From Ensifer sp. MPMI2T (GTDB lineage Bacteria; Pseudomonadota; Alphaproteobacteria; Rhizobiales; Rhizobiaceae), in assembly GCF_004827385.1 (NCBI RefSeq), contig NZ_SRXN01000001.1, positions 558,001 through 622,000 on the forward strand: DNA of 64,000 bases, written 5' to 3'. The position numbers were made by a program, and so were the translations under genes. This document shows positions 20,375-30,855 of the stretch, piece by piece. Numbering within the stretch: position 1 is the stretch's first letter; each line of letters starts with the position of its first letter. Under the pieces are notes generated by a model. That model was given only the letters and a program-made list of their open reading frames with translations, was not told the origin of the DNA and did not search any database.

Positions 20375-21439
20375 ATGGAACAGAACTGGTTTTTTCCGCC
20401 CCATGAAGGGATTCGCTTGGGTGACTTGGCGAATCGAATTGGGGCGGAGTTGTCGGATGCCGCTGCGGCGGATCGCTTGATCCACGCGGTCGCGCCGGTT
20501 TATCGCGCCAAATCGGGCGATGTTTGTTATATGCTCTCGCGTAAGAACCGCGACGAGCTCAATGATTGCCATGCCTCGGCAATCATTTGCGACAAGGCGA
20601 TTGCTTCAATCGTTCCGGATAATATCCCCGTTCTCTTGACCGCGAAGCCGCATACGGCCTTCGCCGTTGCGGGCGCTTTGCTTCATGAAACGGCGATGCG
20701 CCCGTCCTACAATACGAGCGAGCGGGGCATTGCTGCGGGCGCGTTTGTCGATCCGACTGCCCGCCTCGAGACTGGTGTAGAGATCGAGCCGACGGCGGTG
20801 ATCGGTGCCGGGGCTGAAATCGGCAGCGGAACGCGGATTGCCGCGGGAGCCATCATCGGACCGAATGTCCGAATCGGCCGCGATTGTACGATTTCTGCCG
20901 GAGCCAGCATTCTTTGTGCGCTGATCGGCAACAACGTCATCATTCATCCCGGCGCGCGCATTGGCCAGGACGGCTTCGGCTACGCGCCCGGCCCCAAGGG
21001 CGGGATGATCAAGATCGTTCAGGTCGGTCGCGTGATCATCCAGGATCAGGTCGAGGTCGGTGCGAACACGACGATCGATCGCGGCACCATGGATGATACC
21101 GTGATCGGCGAGGGCACGAAGATCGACAACCTCGTCCAGATCGGGCACAACGTCCGCATCGGTCGCTATTGCGGTATCGTCAGCCAGGTTGGCATCGCCG
21201 GCAGCGCGAAGATTGGCGACGGCGTCATGATCGGCGGCGGAACCGGCGTCAACGGCCACATTACCATCGGAGATGGCGTTCAGATCGCCGCCATGAGCGG
21301 CGTCGCGAGCGATGTGCCGGCCGGCGAGCGTTATGGCGGCATTCCGGCACGCCCGATGCGGGATTTTCTGCGCGACATCGCCGAGATGGCGATGCGCGCA
21401 AGCGAAAGACAGAAGAAAAAGGGTGGCAAGGATGAATGA
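20375..21439 (+). CDS. lpxD: UDP-3-O-(3-hydroxyacyl)glucosamine N-acyltransferase
   Basis: The third step of lipid A synthesis: adds the N-linked hydroxyacyl chain from acyl-ACP. The 354-residue protein has an N-terminal uridine-binding domain (about 1-105) and a hexapeptide left-handed beta-helix (about 120-320). The catalytic His258 lies in [13 protein letters not shown]. The ATG at 20375 follows TCTGGAGTG. Its last 8 bases overlap fabZ. Confidence 0.96.
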   Translation: MEQNWFFPPHEGIRLGDLANRIGAELSDAAAADRLIHAVAPVYRAKSGDVCYMLSRKNRDELNDCHASAIICDKAIASIVPDNIPVLLTAKPHTAFAVAGALLHETAMRPSYNTSERGIAAGAFVDPTARLETGVEIEPTAVIGAGAEIGSGTRIAAGAIIGPNVRIGRDCTISAGASILCALIGNNVIIHPGARIGQDGFGYAPGPKGGMIKIVQVGRVIIQDQVEVGANTTIDRGTMDDTVIGEGTKIDNLVQIGHNVRIGRYCGIVSQVGIAGSAKIGDGVMIGGGTGVNGHITIGDGVQIAAMSGVASDVPAGERYGGIPARPMRDFLRDIAEMAMRASERQKKKGGKDE

Positions 21440-21896
21440 GGCTGCAACGGTACTCGGCACGGCGGATATTCAGGAAATCCTGACACTTCTTCCCCATCGC
21501 TATCCGTTCCTGCTTGTCGATCGCATCATCGCGATCGACTCCGACAACTCGGCGATCGGGATCAAGAACGTGACGGCGAACGAACCGCATTTCACGGGAC
21601 ATTTTCCGGAAAAGCCGATCATGCCCGGCGTGTTGCTGATCGAAGGCATGGCGCAGACCGCCGGCGCCATCTGTGCTCGTAAAACCGGGATTGGCGACAA
21701 CCTCGTCTACTTCATGACCATCGACAATGCCCGCTTCCGCAAGCCTGTCGTGCCGGGGGACCGGGTCGAATTCCATGTCGTGAAACAGAAGCAACGGGGC
21801 AATATCTGGAAATTTCACTGTGATGCAAAAGTTGACGGGCAACTTGTCGCGGAAGCTGATATCGGCGCGATGATTGTCAGCAAGGAAGACGCCTGA
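21432..21896 (+). CDS. fabZ: 3-hydroxyacyl-ACP dehydratase FabZ
   Basis: Dehydrates 3-hydroxyacyl-ACP in fatty acid elongation, competing with LpxA/LpxD for the same acyl-ACP pool. The 154-residue hotdog-fold enzyme has [14 protein letters not shown], then [20 protein letters not shown] with catalytic His57 and Glu71. The start at 21432 overlaps the lpxD stop by 8 bases, and the gene ends two bases before lpxA, so the three are coupled. Confidence 0.96.
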   Translation: MNEAATVLGTADIQEILTLLPHRYPFLLVDRIIAIDSDNSAIGIKNVTANEPHFTGHFPEKPIMPGVLLIEGMAQTAGAICARKTGIGDNLVYFMTIDNARFRKPVVPGDRVEFHVVKQKQRGNIWKFHCDAKVDGQLVAEADIGAMIVSKEDA

Positions 21897-21898
21897 AA

Positions 21899-22711
21899 AT
21901 GATTGCATCGACTGCGAAGATCCACCCGTCATCCGTCATCGAGGATGGGGCGTTGATCGGAGAGAACGCGAAGGTCGGCCCGTTCTGCCATATCGGGCCG
22001 AATGTCGTTCTGGGAGACGACGTCGAGCTCCTGAGCCACGTCGTCGTCATCGGGCGCACGACTGTCGGCAGGGGGACGAAGATCTTTCCATCGGCCGTCA
22101 TCGGCGGAGACTCGCAAAGTGTGCATCACAGCGCCTTGAACACCACGCTAGTCATCGGAGAGAACTGCACCATCCGCGAAGGTGTGACGATGAACACGGG
22201 CACCGTCGAGCACGGCGGCACCACAATCGTCGGCAATAACAACCTGTTTCTGGCCAATTCTCACGTCGCGCACGATTGTCGACTCGGAGACAATATCATC
22301 CTGTCCAACAACGTGATGTTGGCGGGGCACGTGATCGTTGATGACCGCGCCATTCTCGGCGGCGGGTCGGCCGTTCACCAGTTCACGCGCATTGGCAGGC
22401 AGGCCTTTATCGGTGGGCTTTCGGCAGTCAGCTATGACGTCATTCCTTATGGCATGCTCAACGGCAATCCTGGCGTTCTGAGCGGTCTCAATGTCGTCGG
22501 TATGACGCGCGCCGGCATCGACCGCGCGACGATCCACACCGTGCGGCGGGCGTACAAGCAGATTTTCGAGGGACCGGAATCGATCCGCGCCAATGCTGCG
22601 GCAATCCGGCAGGAGTATCTTGATTGCGCCCCGGCGCTCGAGATTCTCGATTTCATTGCCGCAGAAAGCGATCGCGCGCTGTCGTCGCCGAACCGCGGCA
22701 GCAGAGGTTGA
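21899..22711 (+). CDS. lpxA: UDP-N-acetylglucosamine acyltransferase
   Basis: The first step of lipid A synthesis: transfers 3-hydroxyacyl from ACP to UDP-GlcNAc. The 270-residue protein is a left-handed beta-helix of hexapeptide repeats (about 1-190) with a C-terminal helical domain. Catalytic His125 is in [11 protein letters not shown], at the same number as in E. coli Lpx[16 protein letters not shown] and [10 protein letters not shown] are conserved. The stop region overlaps the likely binding site of lpxI. Confidence 0.97.
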   Translation: MIASTAKIHPSSVIEDGALIGENAKVGPFCHIGPNVVLGDDVELLSHVVVIGRTTVGRGTKIFPSAVIGGDSQSVHHSALNTTLVIGENCTIREGVTMNTGTVEHGGTTIVGNNNLFLANSHVAHDCRLGDNIILSNNVMLAGHVIVDDRAILGGGSAVHQFTRIGRQAFIGGLSAVSYDVIPYGMLNGNPGVLSGLNVVGMTRAGIDRATIHTVRRAYKQIFEGPESIRANAAAIRQEYLDCAPALEILDFIAAESDRALSSPNRGSRG

Positions 22712-22716
22712 CTGCA

Positions 22717-23583
22717 GTGGTAGCCCGCAGCCTGGCGGGTACGGGGGGCAGGTTGGCGATCATTGCCGGCGCCGGCGCGCTGCCGCATCACGTGGCGGAG
22801 GCCGCACGGCGACAGGGCGAAGACCCTTTCATCATTGCGCTGTCACGCGAAGCGGACGCCGATTGGACGGGGTTCGACCACGCCATTCTGGCAATCGGCG
22901 ATTTTGCTGCGATCAGCCAAACCTTCGAGAAAGAGGGCATTGACCGCGTAGTGCTCTCCGGCGGCGTTCGGCGTCGACCGGAATGGCGTGATATCCGCCC
23001 CACCCTGAGAACGCTCGCCAAGGTCCCGAGCGTGCTTCGGACTCTAGTGTCCGGTGGTGACGACGCGGTTCTGCGAATGGCGATGGATCTCATTGAAGCG
23101 AGTGGCGCGCGCGTCATCGGTGCACAGGAAGTCGTCCCCAATCTTCTCGCAGACACGGGCCCGCTTGGGGTCCATGTGCCGACGGATGACGATCGGCGGG
23201 ATATAGAAGCCGGTATCGCCGCCGCCAACGCACTGGGGGCGCTCGACGTCGGACAAGGCGCCGTCGCGGTCGGTGGCAGGGTGATCGCACTCGAGGGCGC
23301 TGAAGGCACCGATGCCATGCTGGCGCGCGTTGCCGCGTTGAAGGTCGAGGGACGGATCTCGACCCGTCGTCGCGGGGTCCTCGTCAAACTTTGCAAGCCG
23401 CAGCAGGATGAACGCGCGGATCTGCCGTCGATTGGTCCTTCCACAGTCGCGGGCGCCGAGTCAGCGGGCCTTGCAGGCATTGCGGTCGAAGCGGGCAGGG
23501 CACTTGTTCTCGAGCGTTCACAGCTCGTCGACAAAGCGGACAAGAGTGGCCTGTTCATCCTGGGTGTTGAGCGTGGAGGTTAG
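22717..23583 (+). CDS. lpxI: UDP-2,3-diacylglucosamine diphosphatase LpxI (DUF1009)
   Basis: Hydrolyses UDP-2,3-diacylglucosamine to lipid X, the step carried out by LpxH in E. coli. The 288-residue protein has GGRLAIIAGAGALPHHVAEAA at its N-terminal domain and a C-terminal DUF1009 domain with TLRTLAKVPSVLR, GDDAVLRMAMDLIE and VEGRISTRRRGVLVKLCKP. I chose GTG 22717 because AGAGG (22703-22707) is well spaced from it; TTG 22708 overlaps the lpxA stop but has no room for a binding site. It sits between lpxA and lpxB, as in many alphaproteobacteria. Confidence 0.92.
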   Translation: MVARSLAGTGGRLAIIAGAGALPHHVAEAARRQGEDPFIIALSREADADWTGFDHAILAIGDFAAISQTFEKEGIDRVVLSGGVRRRPEWRDIRPTLRTLAKVPSVLRTLVSGGDDAVLRMAMDLIEASGARVIGAQEVVPNLLADTGPLGVHVPTDDDRRDIEAGIAAANALGALDVGQGAVAVGGRVIALEGAEGTDAMLARVAALKVEGRISTRRRGVLVKLCKPQQDERADLPSIGPSTVAGAESAGLAGIAVEAGRALVLERSQLVDKADKSGLFILGVERGG

Positions 23584-23690
23584 AGCGGGATGAGGAAAAG
23601 TGTCTTCGGTTTTCCGCCCGCATTCCGCTCCAACTCTTCAGAATCGATCACGTTTGTGATTCTGGGTCGGTTCGACCCAGAATCATCTTG
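23584..23690. repeat. Second type of rhizobial intergenic palindromic repeat
   Basis: Two palindromes lie side by side. The first has arms GAGCGGGATGAGGAAAA (about 23584-23600) and TTTTCCGCCCGCATTCCGCTC (about 23613-23633). The second is ATTCTGGGTCG/CGACCCAGAAT (about 23661-23683). I recognise this GAGCGGGATGAGGAAAAGTG block as a common intergenic repeat in Rhizobiaceae genomes, possibly the RIME2 class. It separates lpxI from lpxB. Confidence 0.65.
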
Positions 23691-23705
23691 ATCAAGGAGC
23701 CGCCG

Positions 23706-24890
23706 ATGACGGGCAAGGGCTACAAACTGGCGGTAATAGCCGGAGAAGTCTCGGGAGACTTGCTCGGTGCCGATCTGGTGCGAGCACTTCGCCCGCGCCT
23801 TGGCGACTCGCTTGAACTCGTCGGTGTCGGTGGCGAGGCGCTTGAAGCCGAAGGGCTGACATCGCTGTTCGACTATTCCGAATTGTCGATCATGGGCTTT
23901 TCGCAGGTGCTTGCACGTTTGCCGAAGCTGCTCCTGCGCATCCGTCAGACAGCGCGCGCAATCATTGCAGCTCGGCCGGATGCATTGCTGATCATCGACA
24001 GCCCGGATTTCACCCATCGTGTGGCGCGGCGTGTTCGCACCACGCTACCACACCTGCCGGTGATCAATTACGTCTGCCCGAGCGTCTGGGCGTGGAAGCC
24101 AGAGCGCGCGCCGCGCATGCGTGGCTATGTCGACCATGTGCTCGCGGTTCTGCCGTTCGAGCCGGAGGTGATGCGCACGCTCAATGGCCCGCCGACCACC
24201 TATGTCGGGCATCGCCTTGCGTCCGACATCAATGTGCTGGCGGTTCGCGCCCGCCAGCACGAAAAACAGCGGGCGGAACGGCTGCAGGAGCCCGCGACCT
24301 GTCTGCTGCTCCCGGGGTCCCGCGGCAGTGAAGTCAGCCGCTTGCTGCCGATTTTTGGCGAGGCCGTCGAGGAACTCGCTGCGCGCCATCAAGGCATGCG
24401 CTTTCTGCTACCGACTGTTCCCCGGCAGGAGCGGCGGGTGAAGGAACTGACGGCATCGTGGAAGGTGCAGCCGGAGATATCTGTTGCGACCGACAGGAAG
24501 TGGGAGGCCTTTGAAAAGGCCGACGCCGCGCTTGCCGCTTCTGGGACGGTCATCCTCGAACTCGCGCTTGCGAGTATCCCCGTCGTTTCAACCTACAAAG
24601 CGGATTGGCTCGTCAGTTTCCTGCACTCTCGGATTCGGATATGGACAGCGGCGCTTCCGAACCTGATCGCTGATTTTCCTGTCGTACCGGAATATTTCAA
24701 CAAGATGATCCGGCCGGCGGCGCTGACGCGTTGGTTCGAGCGGCTCTCGAGCGACACGCCACAACGCCGTGCCATGCTTGACGGTTTTGCCATCGTGCAA
24801 GATCGCATGGCGACCGACCGACCGCCTGGCGACAAGGCCGCGGAAATCGTCTTCGAATACCTTCAACGAAAGAAGCCCGGCCATCTCTGA
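23706..24890 (+). CDS. lpxB: Lipid-A-disaccharide synthase
   Basis: A GT19 glycosyltransferase joining lipid X and UDP-diacylglucosamine into the lipid A disaccharide at the inner membrane. The 394-residue protein begins with VIAGEVSGDLLGADLVRALR and contains LLIIDSPDFTHRVARRVR, YVCPSVWAWKPERAPRMRGY and LLLPGSRGSEVSRLLPIF. ATG 23706 has AAGGAG about 9 bases upstream, supporting it over an upstream Met at 23688. Its stop lies inside the terminator shared with gltA. Confidence 0.96.
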   Translation: MTGKGYKLAVIAGEVSGDLLGADLVRALRPRLGDSLELVGVGGEALEAEGLTSLFDYSELSIMGFSQVLARLPKLLLRIRQTARAIIAARPDALLIIDSPDFTHRVARRVRTTLPHLPVINYVCPSVWAWKPERAPRMRGYVDHVLAVLPFEPEVMRTLNGPPTTYVGHRLASDINVLAVRARQHEKQRAERLQEPATCLLLPGSRGSEVSRLLPIFGEAVEELAARHQGMRFLLPTVPRQERRVKELTASWKVQPEISVATDRKWEAFEKADAALAASGTVILELALASIPVVSTYKADWLVSFLHSRIRIWTAALPNLIADFPVVPEYFNKMIRPAALTRWFERLSSDTPQRRAMLDGFAIVQDRMATDRPPGDKAAEIVFEYLQRKKPGHL

Positions 24891-24904
24891 CCGGGCTTCT
24901 TGAT
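24871..24904. terminator. Bidirectional terminator between lpxB and gltA
   Basis: A perfect 10-bp inverted repeat AGAAGCCCGG (24871-24880) and CCGGGCTTCT (24891-24900) spans the lpxB stop codon, followed by TTGATTT on the plus strand. On the minus strand it is placed 17 bases past the gltA stop and its arm ends in CTTCTTTCG, so it can serve both converging genes. Confidence 0.78.
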
Positions 24905-24920
24905 TTGACAGGATGTCCGC

Positions 24921-26210
<1,290 letters not shown>

Positions 26211-26525
26211 GGGAGCCTCCGTCTTATGGCAACGTGGCATAGCAAAATGCCACGAAATTGAACGTTGCGAATTTGCTATATGATTTATTTTCGACTGCCA
26301 AGCTGTACGAAAGGCAAATGGTGCGATGCGAAAATGTGCATATGGCGACGCAATAATCGCATGATATGACCAGATGTCCAAGCAGATCAATGATCGTTAA
26401 TCTGATAATGCGGTACCATTCTATATGGCGCTGCTGAATTTTTGTGCAGTTTATCTTCTGGTTGCAATCTGGCGACGTTGGTTGCAGGATCGGCCGACAG
26501 CCGCAGAGGGGCAGAGCGGACGAGA
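26211..26525. other. AT-richer divergent gap between gltA and comEC
   Basis: About 315 bases with markedly lower GC than the genes around it; it should hold the gltA promoter (minus strand) and that of comEC. Sequences such as TTGCTATATGATTTATTTTC (26272-26291) are promoter-like, but I could not assign a single -35/-10 pair. No credible gene, tRNA or repeat is seen. Confidence 0.4.
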
Positions 26526-28943
26526 ATGGGGAAGGGAGAGCGAGGGCCGACGACGCTCGATGCGCTGCATCGTGCATTGCCATTCATCGGCAGCCAACTC
26601 CCCGTTCATGCCGCCCCAGTAATGCAGGCCGGTCGCCGGCTGCCACGGGCGCCGGATGGTTCGGCGCTGAGCTACAGGATCAATGCAACTGCCGCTTGGA
26701 TAGTCCGGCGCTTGCGCGCGGCCGCGGAGGAGGAAGCCGATTTTGGGCACGGCTTCGTGCTGATCCCGGTGCTTCTGGCGCTCGGCTCCCTCGTTTGGTT
26801 CGCGCTAGCGTATGACATCGGGACTGCCAAACTTGCAGCACTGCTTTGCATTTTCGGCATATCGGCGCTCCTCTGTCGAGGGCGTTTCGCGCCTTGGCGA
26901 CCGATCGCGATCGCGCCTTTCATCTTCGTTGCCGGTATGTTGCTTGCAGCAGCGGAGACGGCGCGCCTCGGCACGGTCATTCTCGATGGGCCGGTGACGA
27001 CGAACCTCCGCGGAAGCGTGCTGTCGCGCGAGCAGGATGACAAGGGCCGTTGGCGATATCTGGTCGAGATCAACGAAACGTCCAAGCCGCGGCTGCGCAG
27101 ACCGCCCTCCAAGGCAACACTGCTGGCGCGAAGTCAGCACGAAGGGTTCCCGGTTGGGGCGATCATCGAGGGAAAAGTGCGTCTTTCCCCGCCTTCGGGA
27201 CCCGCGCTGCCGGGCTTGAACGACTTTGCCTTCGACTCCTTCTTCAAGGGCGTTGGGGCGGTCGGGTTCTTCTACGGCGCTCCGCGACCGGCGGCGGATG
27301 CGGATGTTGCCGCGTCGCGCAACGACACGTCCCCGTTCGCGCAAGGCAAGGCCTTCCTTGCTGATGTGCGTGAAGCCGTTGGAGACCGGATCCGAACGGT
27401 GGTGGGCGGGGATACGGGTGCGATCGCGGCGGCGCTCATCACTGCCGAAGAGCGGGCCATCAGCCGCGAAACCGTCGAAACCCTGCGAGCCGCCGGCCTG
27501 TCACATGTTCTCGCTATTTCGGGGCTGAACATGGTTCTGGCGGCGGGAACGTTTCTTGTTGGAGCGCGGACGCTGCTAAGTCTGGTTCCGGGCCTGGCCG
27601 AACGGCTGCCGATCAAGAAGATCGCCGCAGCGGGAGCCCTAGTGATGGTCCTGCTCTATATCCTGATCGCTGGCGGCGCAGTTTCGGCGCTTCGCTCCTG
27701 GATCATGATCTCCATCATGCTCGTAGCGGTCTTTTTCGACCGCGTTTCGATCAGCCTACGGAATGTTGCCCTGGCGGCAATCATTATCATCGCCTGGACA
27801 CCGTCGGCGGTTGCCGGGCCGGGATTTCAAATGTCCTTCGCGGCCACCCTGGCCCTTGTGGCGGGGTATGCCCGCTGGCGCGAATATCGAATGCGGGAGC
27901 GGGAGAGAGTGACCGGCCGCTGGGAGCCGGCGTCCAATTTTGCCATAGGCAGCGTCGCCACCTCTCTCATCGGCGGCTTGGCGACGGCCGTCTACGCCGC
28001 CGCCTATTTTCATCGGTTGCCGGCCTATGGATTGATCGCCAACGTCCTTGCGACGCCGTTGATTAGCATCCTCATCATGCCGTTCGGTTTGTTCGCCATG
28101 CTGCTCATGCCATTCGGGCTTGAATATTATCCCTTGGTGGTGATGGGGCAGGGACTAGACTGGATGCTCGCAGTGGCGCGCTACGTGGCTTCGCTCGATG
28201 GCGAGTGGGTGACGGGACGGGTGGGTGTGACCGGTTTTGCCCTGGCCGCGTTCGGTGGCATCGTAGTGTGCGTGCTGCGAACGCGGCTGGCGCTCGTAGG
28301 TGCAGTGTTGATCATCTTCGGCGGCACGGCGATCGCGTTGGAGCGCCAGGCGCAGCGTCCCTCGATCGTAATATCGGAAGATGGCCAACTGGTTGGGCTG
28401 ATTGCCGAAGACGCCATCGCCACCAACCGAACCCGGCCTCCGGACTTTATCTTTTCGCAATGGCAGCGGGCGCTTGCCGCCGCCAATCATGTTGGGCCCG
28501 TCGTCGAAAGTACGTCAGAAACGGAACCGAGTGACAGTGGGGCAAGCGCGGCGAATGCGGCTGAAATACTATCATCTGCGAAAGCTGGTGGCTTTATCTG
28601 CCGCAAGCGTGAATGGTGCGTCGGCCGCAGCCATGAGGGCTGGACCATCGTCATCGTCGACGCTCCCGAACTCTTTCCGTCCTTATGCGAGGCGGCAGAC
28701 CTCGTCGTCGCAGCCACCAGCCGGCCGTTGCCGACCTGCAAGTCGAGCCGGGCGCTGGTTGTGACGGGCGAGACTCTGCGGCGAAGCGGCGCGATCGAAA
28801 TTTATGCCGATGAGACGCAGACTGCAGGGCCGCCCCGCATGCGGATTGCGAGGTCGTTCGCGTCCACAGAGCGACCGTGGCAACGCCATCGCCGATATGA
28901 CTGGCGCAGCAACGGCTTCTCCCCAGAGGAAGACAGCTTCTAA
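26526..28943 (+). CDS. comEC: ComEC/Rec2 family membrane protein
   Basis: ComEC forms the inner-membrane channel for single-stranded DNA in natural transformation. The 805-residue protein has an N-terminal membrane part with a DUF4131/OB-like periplasmic segment (about 60-250). It then has the Competence domain with the signature GLSHVLAISGLNMVLAAGTF and repeated helices to about 590. The C-terminal region lacks the HxHxDH motif of the metallo-beta-lactamase domain found in many ComEC proteins. The start is uncertain: ATG 26526 is taken; a GTG at 26442 would add 28 residues. It is divergent from gltA. No other competence genes are nearby. Confidence 0.87.
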   Translation: MGKGERGPTTLDALHRALPFIGSQLPVHAAPVMQAGRRLPRAPDGSALSYRINATAAWIVRRLRAAAEEEADFGHGFVLIPVLLALGSLVWFALAYDIGTAKLAALLCIFGISALLCRGRFAPWRPIAIAPFIFVAGMLLAAAETARLGTVILDGPVTTNLRGSVLSREQDDKGRWRYLVEINETSKPRLRRPPSKATLLARSQHEGFPVGAIIEGKVRLSPPSGPALPGLNDFAFDSFFKGVGAVGFFYGAPRPAADADVAASRNDTSPFAQGKAFLADVREAVGDRIRTVVGGDTGAIAAALITAEERAISRETVETLRAAGLSHVLAISGLNMVLAAGTFLVGARTLLSLVPGLAERLPIKKIAAAGALVMVLLYILIAGGAVSALRSWIMISIMLVAVFFDRVSISLRNVALAAIIIIAWTPSAVAGPGFQMSFAATLALVAGYARWREYRMRERERVTGRWEPASNFAIGSVATSLIGGLATAVYAAAYFHRLPAYGLIANVLATPLISILIMPFGLFAMLLMPFGLEYYPLVVMGQGLDWMLAVARYVASLDGEWVTGRVGVTGFALAAFGGIVVCVLRTRLALVGAVLIIFGGTAIALERQAQRPSIVISEDGQLVGLIAEDAIATNRTRPPDFIFSQWQRALAAANHVGPVVESTSETEPSDSGASAANAAEILSSAKAGGFICRKREWCVGRSHEGWTIVIVDAPELFPSLCEAADLVVAATSRPLPTCKSSRALVVTGETLRRSGAIEIYADETQTAGPPRMRIARSFASTERPWQRHRRYDWRSNGFSPEEDSF

Positions 28944-29119
28944 TTCGCCTGATAGCGCACGGGAAAACGCGACTGGGGTATTATTCTTGATTATTTCACT
29001 CCACAAATTCTTGCCATTCGGTCATAGTTCGTCGTAAAGAGCCTGCGAACGGGCTTGCTCGTCCCCGGGTTGCATCGCAGCCAGACGGCAAGACAGGCGC
29101 ACAATATGTGAGGAACGAG

Positions 29120-30118
29120 ATGTCACACCGGACTCGGCCGCAATTGAATGTGTTTGCGGCAACGCTCGTGATTTCACTTGTCGGAGCGGTTTCGACAGGT
29201 TTCGCCCAAGCGGTACAGCAAGATCCCCCCGCAACTGTTGCCGGGCAAGCTCAGAGCGAGGCGGCACCCGCCGTCACAGTGCCGGCCGCTGCCGGCGGCG
29301 GCGAAGCGAGTGCCACGGCTGCGTCAGAGCTGCCGGCGCCCGCTAACGGGGCCACGCCGGGCGCAAACGCCAACCCGGCCCTTCCGCACGATCTTTCGCC
29401 GATCGGCATGTTTCTTGCTGCCGATATCGTCGTCAAGAGCGTGATGATCGGCCTGGCGCTGGCATCCGTTATCACCTGGGCGATCTTCCTGGTGAAGACG
29501 ATAGAGCTCGTTGGCGCAAAATCGCGGTTGAAGCGCGCGGTCCGGACGCTCACCGCCGCGAACGGCCTCGCGGAGGTCAAGGCTGTGCTGGACCACAAGG
29601 CCGGCGTTGCTGCGGAAATGGTCGCCGCAGCGGTCGACGAAATGGCCCGTTCGGAGGCGGTTCTGGATCATGCGCCGGCCACCGGCATCAAAGAGCGCGT
29701 GTCGTCTCTACTCGGGCGTATCGAGATTCGCGCCGGCAAGCGGATGAGCGGCGGGACCGGCATTCTTGCTTCGATCGGCTCGGTTGGTCCGTTCGTGGGG
29801 CTGTTCGGTACGGTTTGGGGGATCATGAATTCGTTTATCGGCATCAGCAAAGCGCAGACGACCAACTTAGCGATCGTCGCGCCCGGTATTGCCGAGGCTT
29901 TGCTGGCAACGGCAATCGGCCTCGTCGCGGCGATCCCCGCGGTGGTGATTTACAACTACTTCGCCCGGTCGGTGGGTGGCTACAAGCTCATCCTGGCGGA
30001 TGCGGCGGCAGCGGTGGAGCGATTGGTGAGCCGCGACCTCGACCATCGGCACGCGCGCAAGGTACAGCCGCACAGGCGCGACGGCCATGTCGACGCTTCG
30101 ATAGCGAGGATCGGATAA
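29120..30118 (+). CDS. exbB: TonB-system energy transducer ExbB
   Basis: A proton-driven stator subunit of the ExbB-ExbD complex that energises TonB-dependent outer-membrane transport. The 332-residue protein has a signal-like N-terminal helix, an unusual Ala/Pro/Gly-rich stretch (about 32-95), then the MotA/TolQ/ExbB fold. The first helix of that fold lies in SVMIGLALASVITWAIF, with GILASIGSVGPFVGLFGTVWG and the last helix pair VAPGIAEALLATAIGLVAAIP. ATG 29120 follows GAGGAACG; GTG 29108 is an alternative. The gene precedes exbD by 4 bases; tonB is not adjacent. Confidence 0.93.
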   Translation: MSHRTRPQLNVFAATLVISLVGAVSTGFAQAVQQDPPATVAGQAQSEAAPAVTVPAAAGGGEASATAASELPAPANGATPGANANPALPHDLSPIGMFLAADIVVKSVMIGLALASVITWAIFLVKTIELVGAKSRLKRAVRTLTAANGLAEVKAVLDHKAGVAAEMVAAAVDEMARSEAVLDHAPATGIKERVSSLLGRIEIRAGKRMSGGTGILASIGSVGPFVGLFGTVWGIMNSFIGISKAQTTNLAIVAPGIAEALLATAIGLVAAIPAVVIYNYFARSVGGYKLILADAAAAVERLVSRDLDHRHARKVQPHRRDGHVDASIARIG

Positions 30119-30122
30119 GGCG

Positions 30123-30548
30123 ATGGCGAGTAAGATATCCGAAGGTGGTAGCGATCTCGACGAGAACAGCGAGATCAACGTAACGCCCTTCATCGACGTC
30201 ATGCTTGTCTTGCTGATTATCTTCATGGTTGCAGCACCCCTGGCGACTGTCGACATGAAGGTTGATCTGCCGCAATCCGTGGCCAAGCCCGCGCCAAGAG
30301 ACGACAAGCCGGTTTTCGTGACGCTGAAGGCAGACTTGACGCTAGCGATCGGCAACGAGGAAACGGCCCGCGAAAGCTTCGTTTCGGAACTCAATCGGAT
30401 AACGAATGGGAACACGGAAACACGCGTGCTTCTACGCGCGGATCGCTTGGTCGATTACGGCGAGTTGATGACGGTGATGAATCTCATTCAAGGCGCAGGC
30501 TACGGCAAGATCGCTCTTGTCGGTCTCGAGGCGGCGCCAGGGCGCTAG
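30123..30548 (+). CDS. exbD: Biopolymer transport protein ExbD
   Basis: The partner of ExbB, with one membrane helix and a periplasmic domain. The 141-residue protein has the TolR/ExbD signature EINVTPFIDVMLVLLIIFMV, carrying the conserved membrane Asp in PFIDVML that is essential for proton use, and a C-terminal domain with RVLLRADRLVDYGELMTVM. It is cotranscribed with exbB. tonB would be expected next in some bacteria but is not present downstream. Confidence 0.95.
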   Translation: MASKISEGGSDLDENSEINVTPFIDVMLVLLIIFMVAAPLATVDMKVDLPQSVAKPAPRDDKPVFVTLKADLTLAIGNEETARESFVSELNRITNGNTETRVLLRADRLVDYGELMTVMNLIQGAGYGKIALVGLEAAPGR

Positions 30549-30855
30549 CCACCGGCTATCTGCAGCCTCTGGTTTTAGCGATTGGTCGCAGCGCTTCGAG
30601 GGACTGCCTCTCTCACGGACGCCTGATCAGCCGGCACGTCGTCACCATCTTTCGTTATAGAGGTGCTGCGGCTCTTGTCGTGAGCCGTTGCCGTCTTTCC
30701 CCTTTTTGCTTGCCCAAATGTCGCTGTCGCTTGAAACCGGCCGTGCGCCGATTTATGAGCTTAGGCAACGGGCTGCGCATCGGCAGTCAGATGTAAGGTC
30801 GCGCGGATGTCCAGCACACCGGCGCCGCGCCTATCCGGGACACGAGGGCAGTATC
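30549..30855. other. Gap between exbD and the Pcm-like gene
   Basis: About 307 bases without a credible gene. Reading frames that run into the methyltransferase from upstream (for example from 30688) are Arg/His-rich and look non-coding. No clear hairpin terminator or repeat is seen. Confidence 0.35.

Noticed and set aside
26211..26390. A 60-residue N-terminal extension of citrate synthase
   Set aside because: The segment is AT-rich, unlike the gene, and the family begins at [12 protein letters not shown] with a good binding site at 26210.
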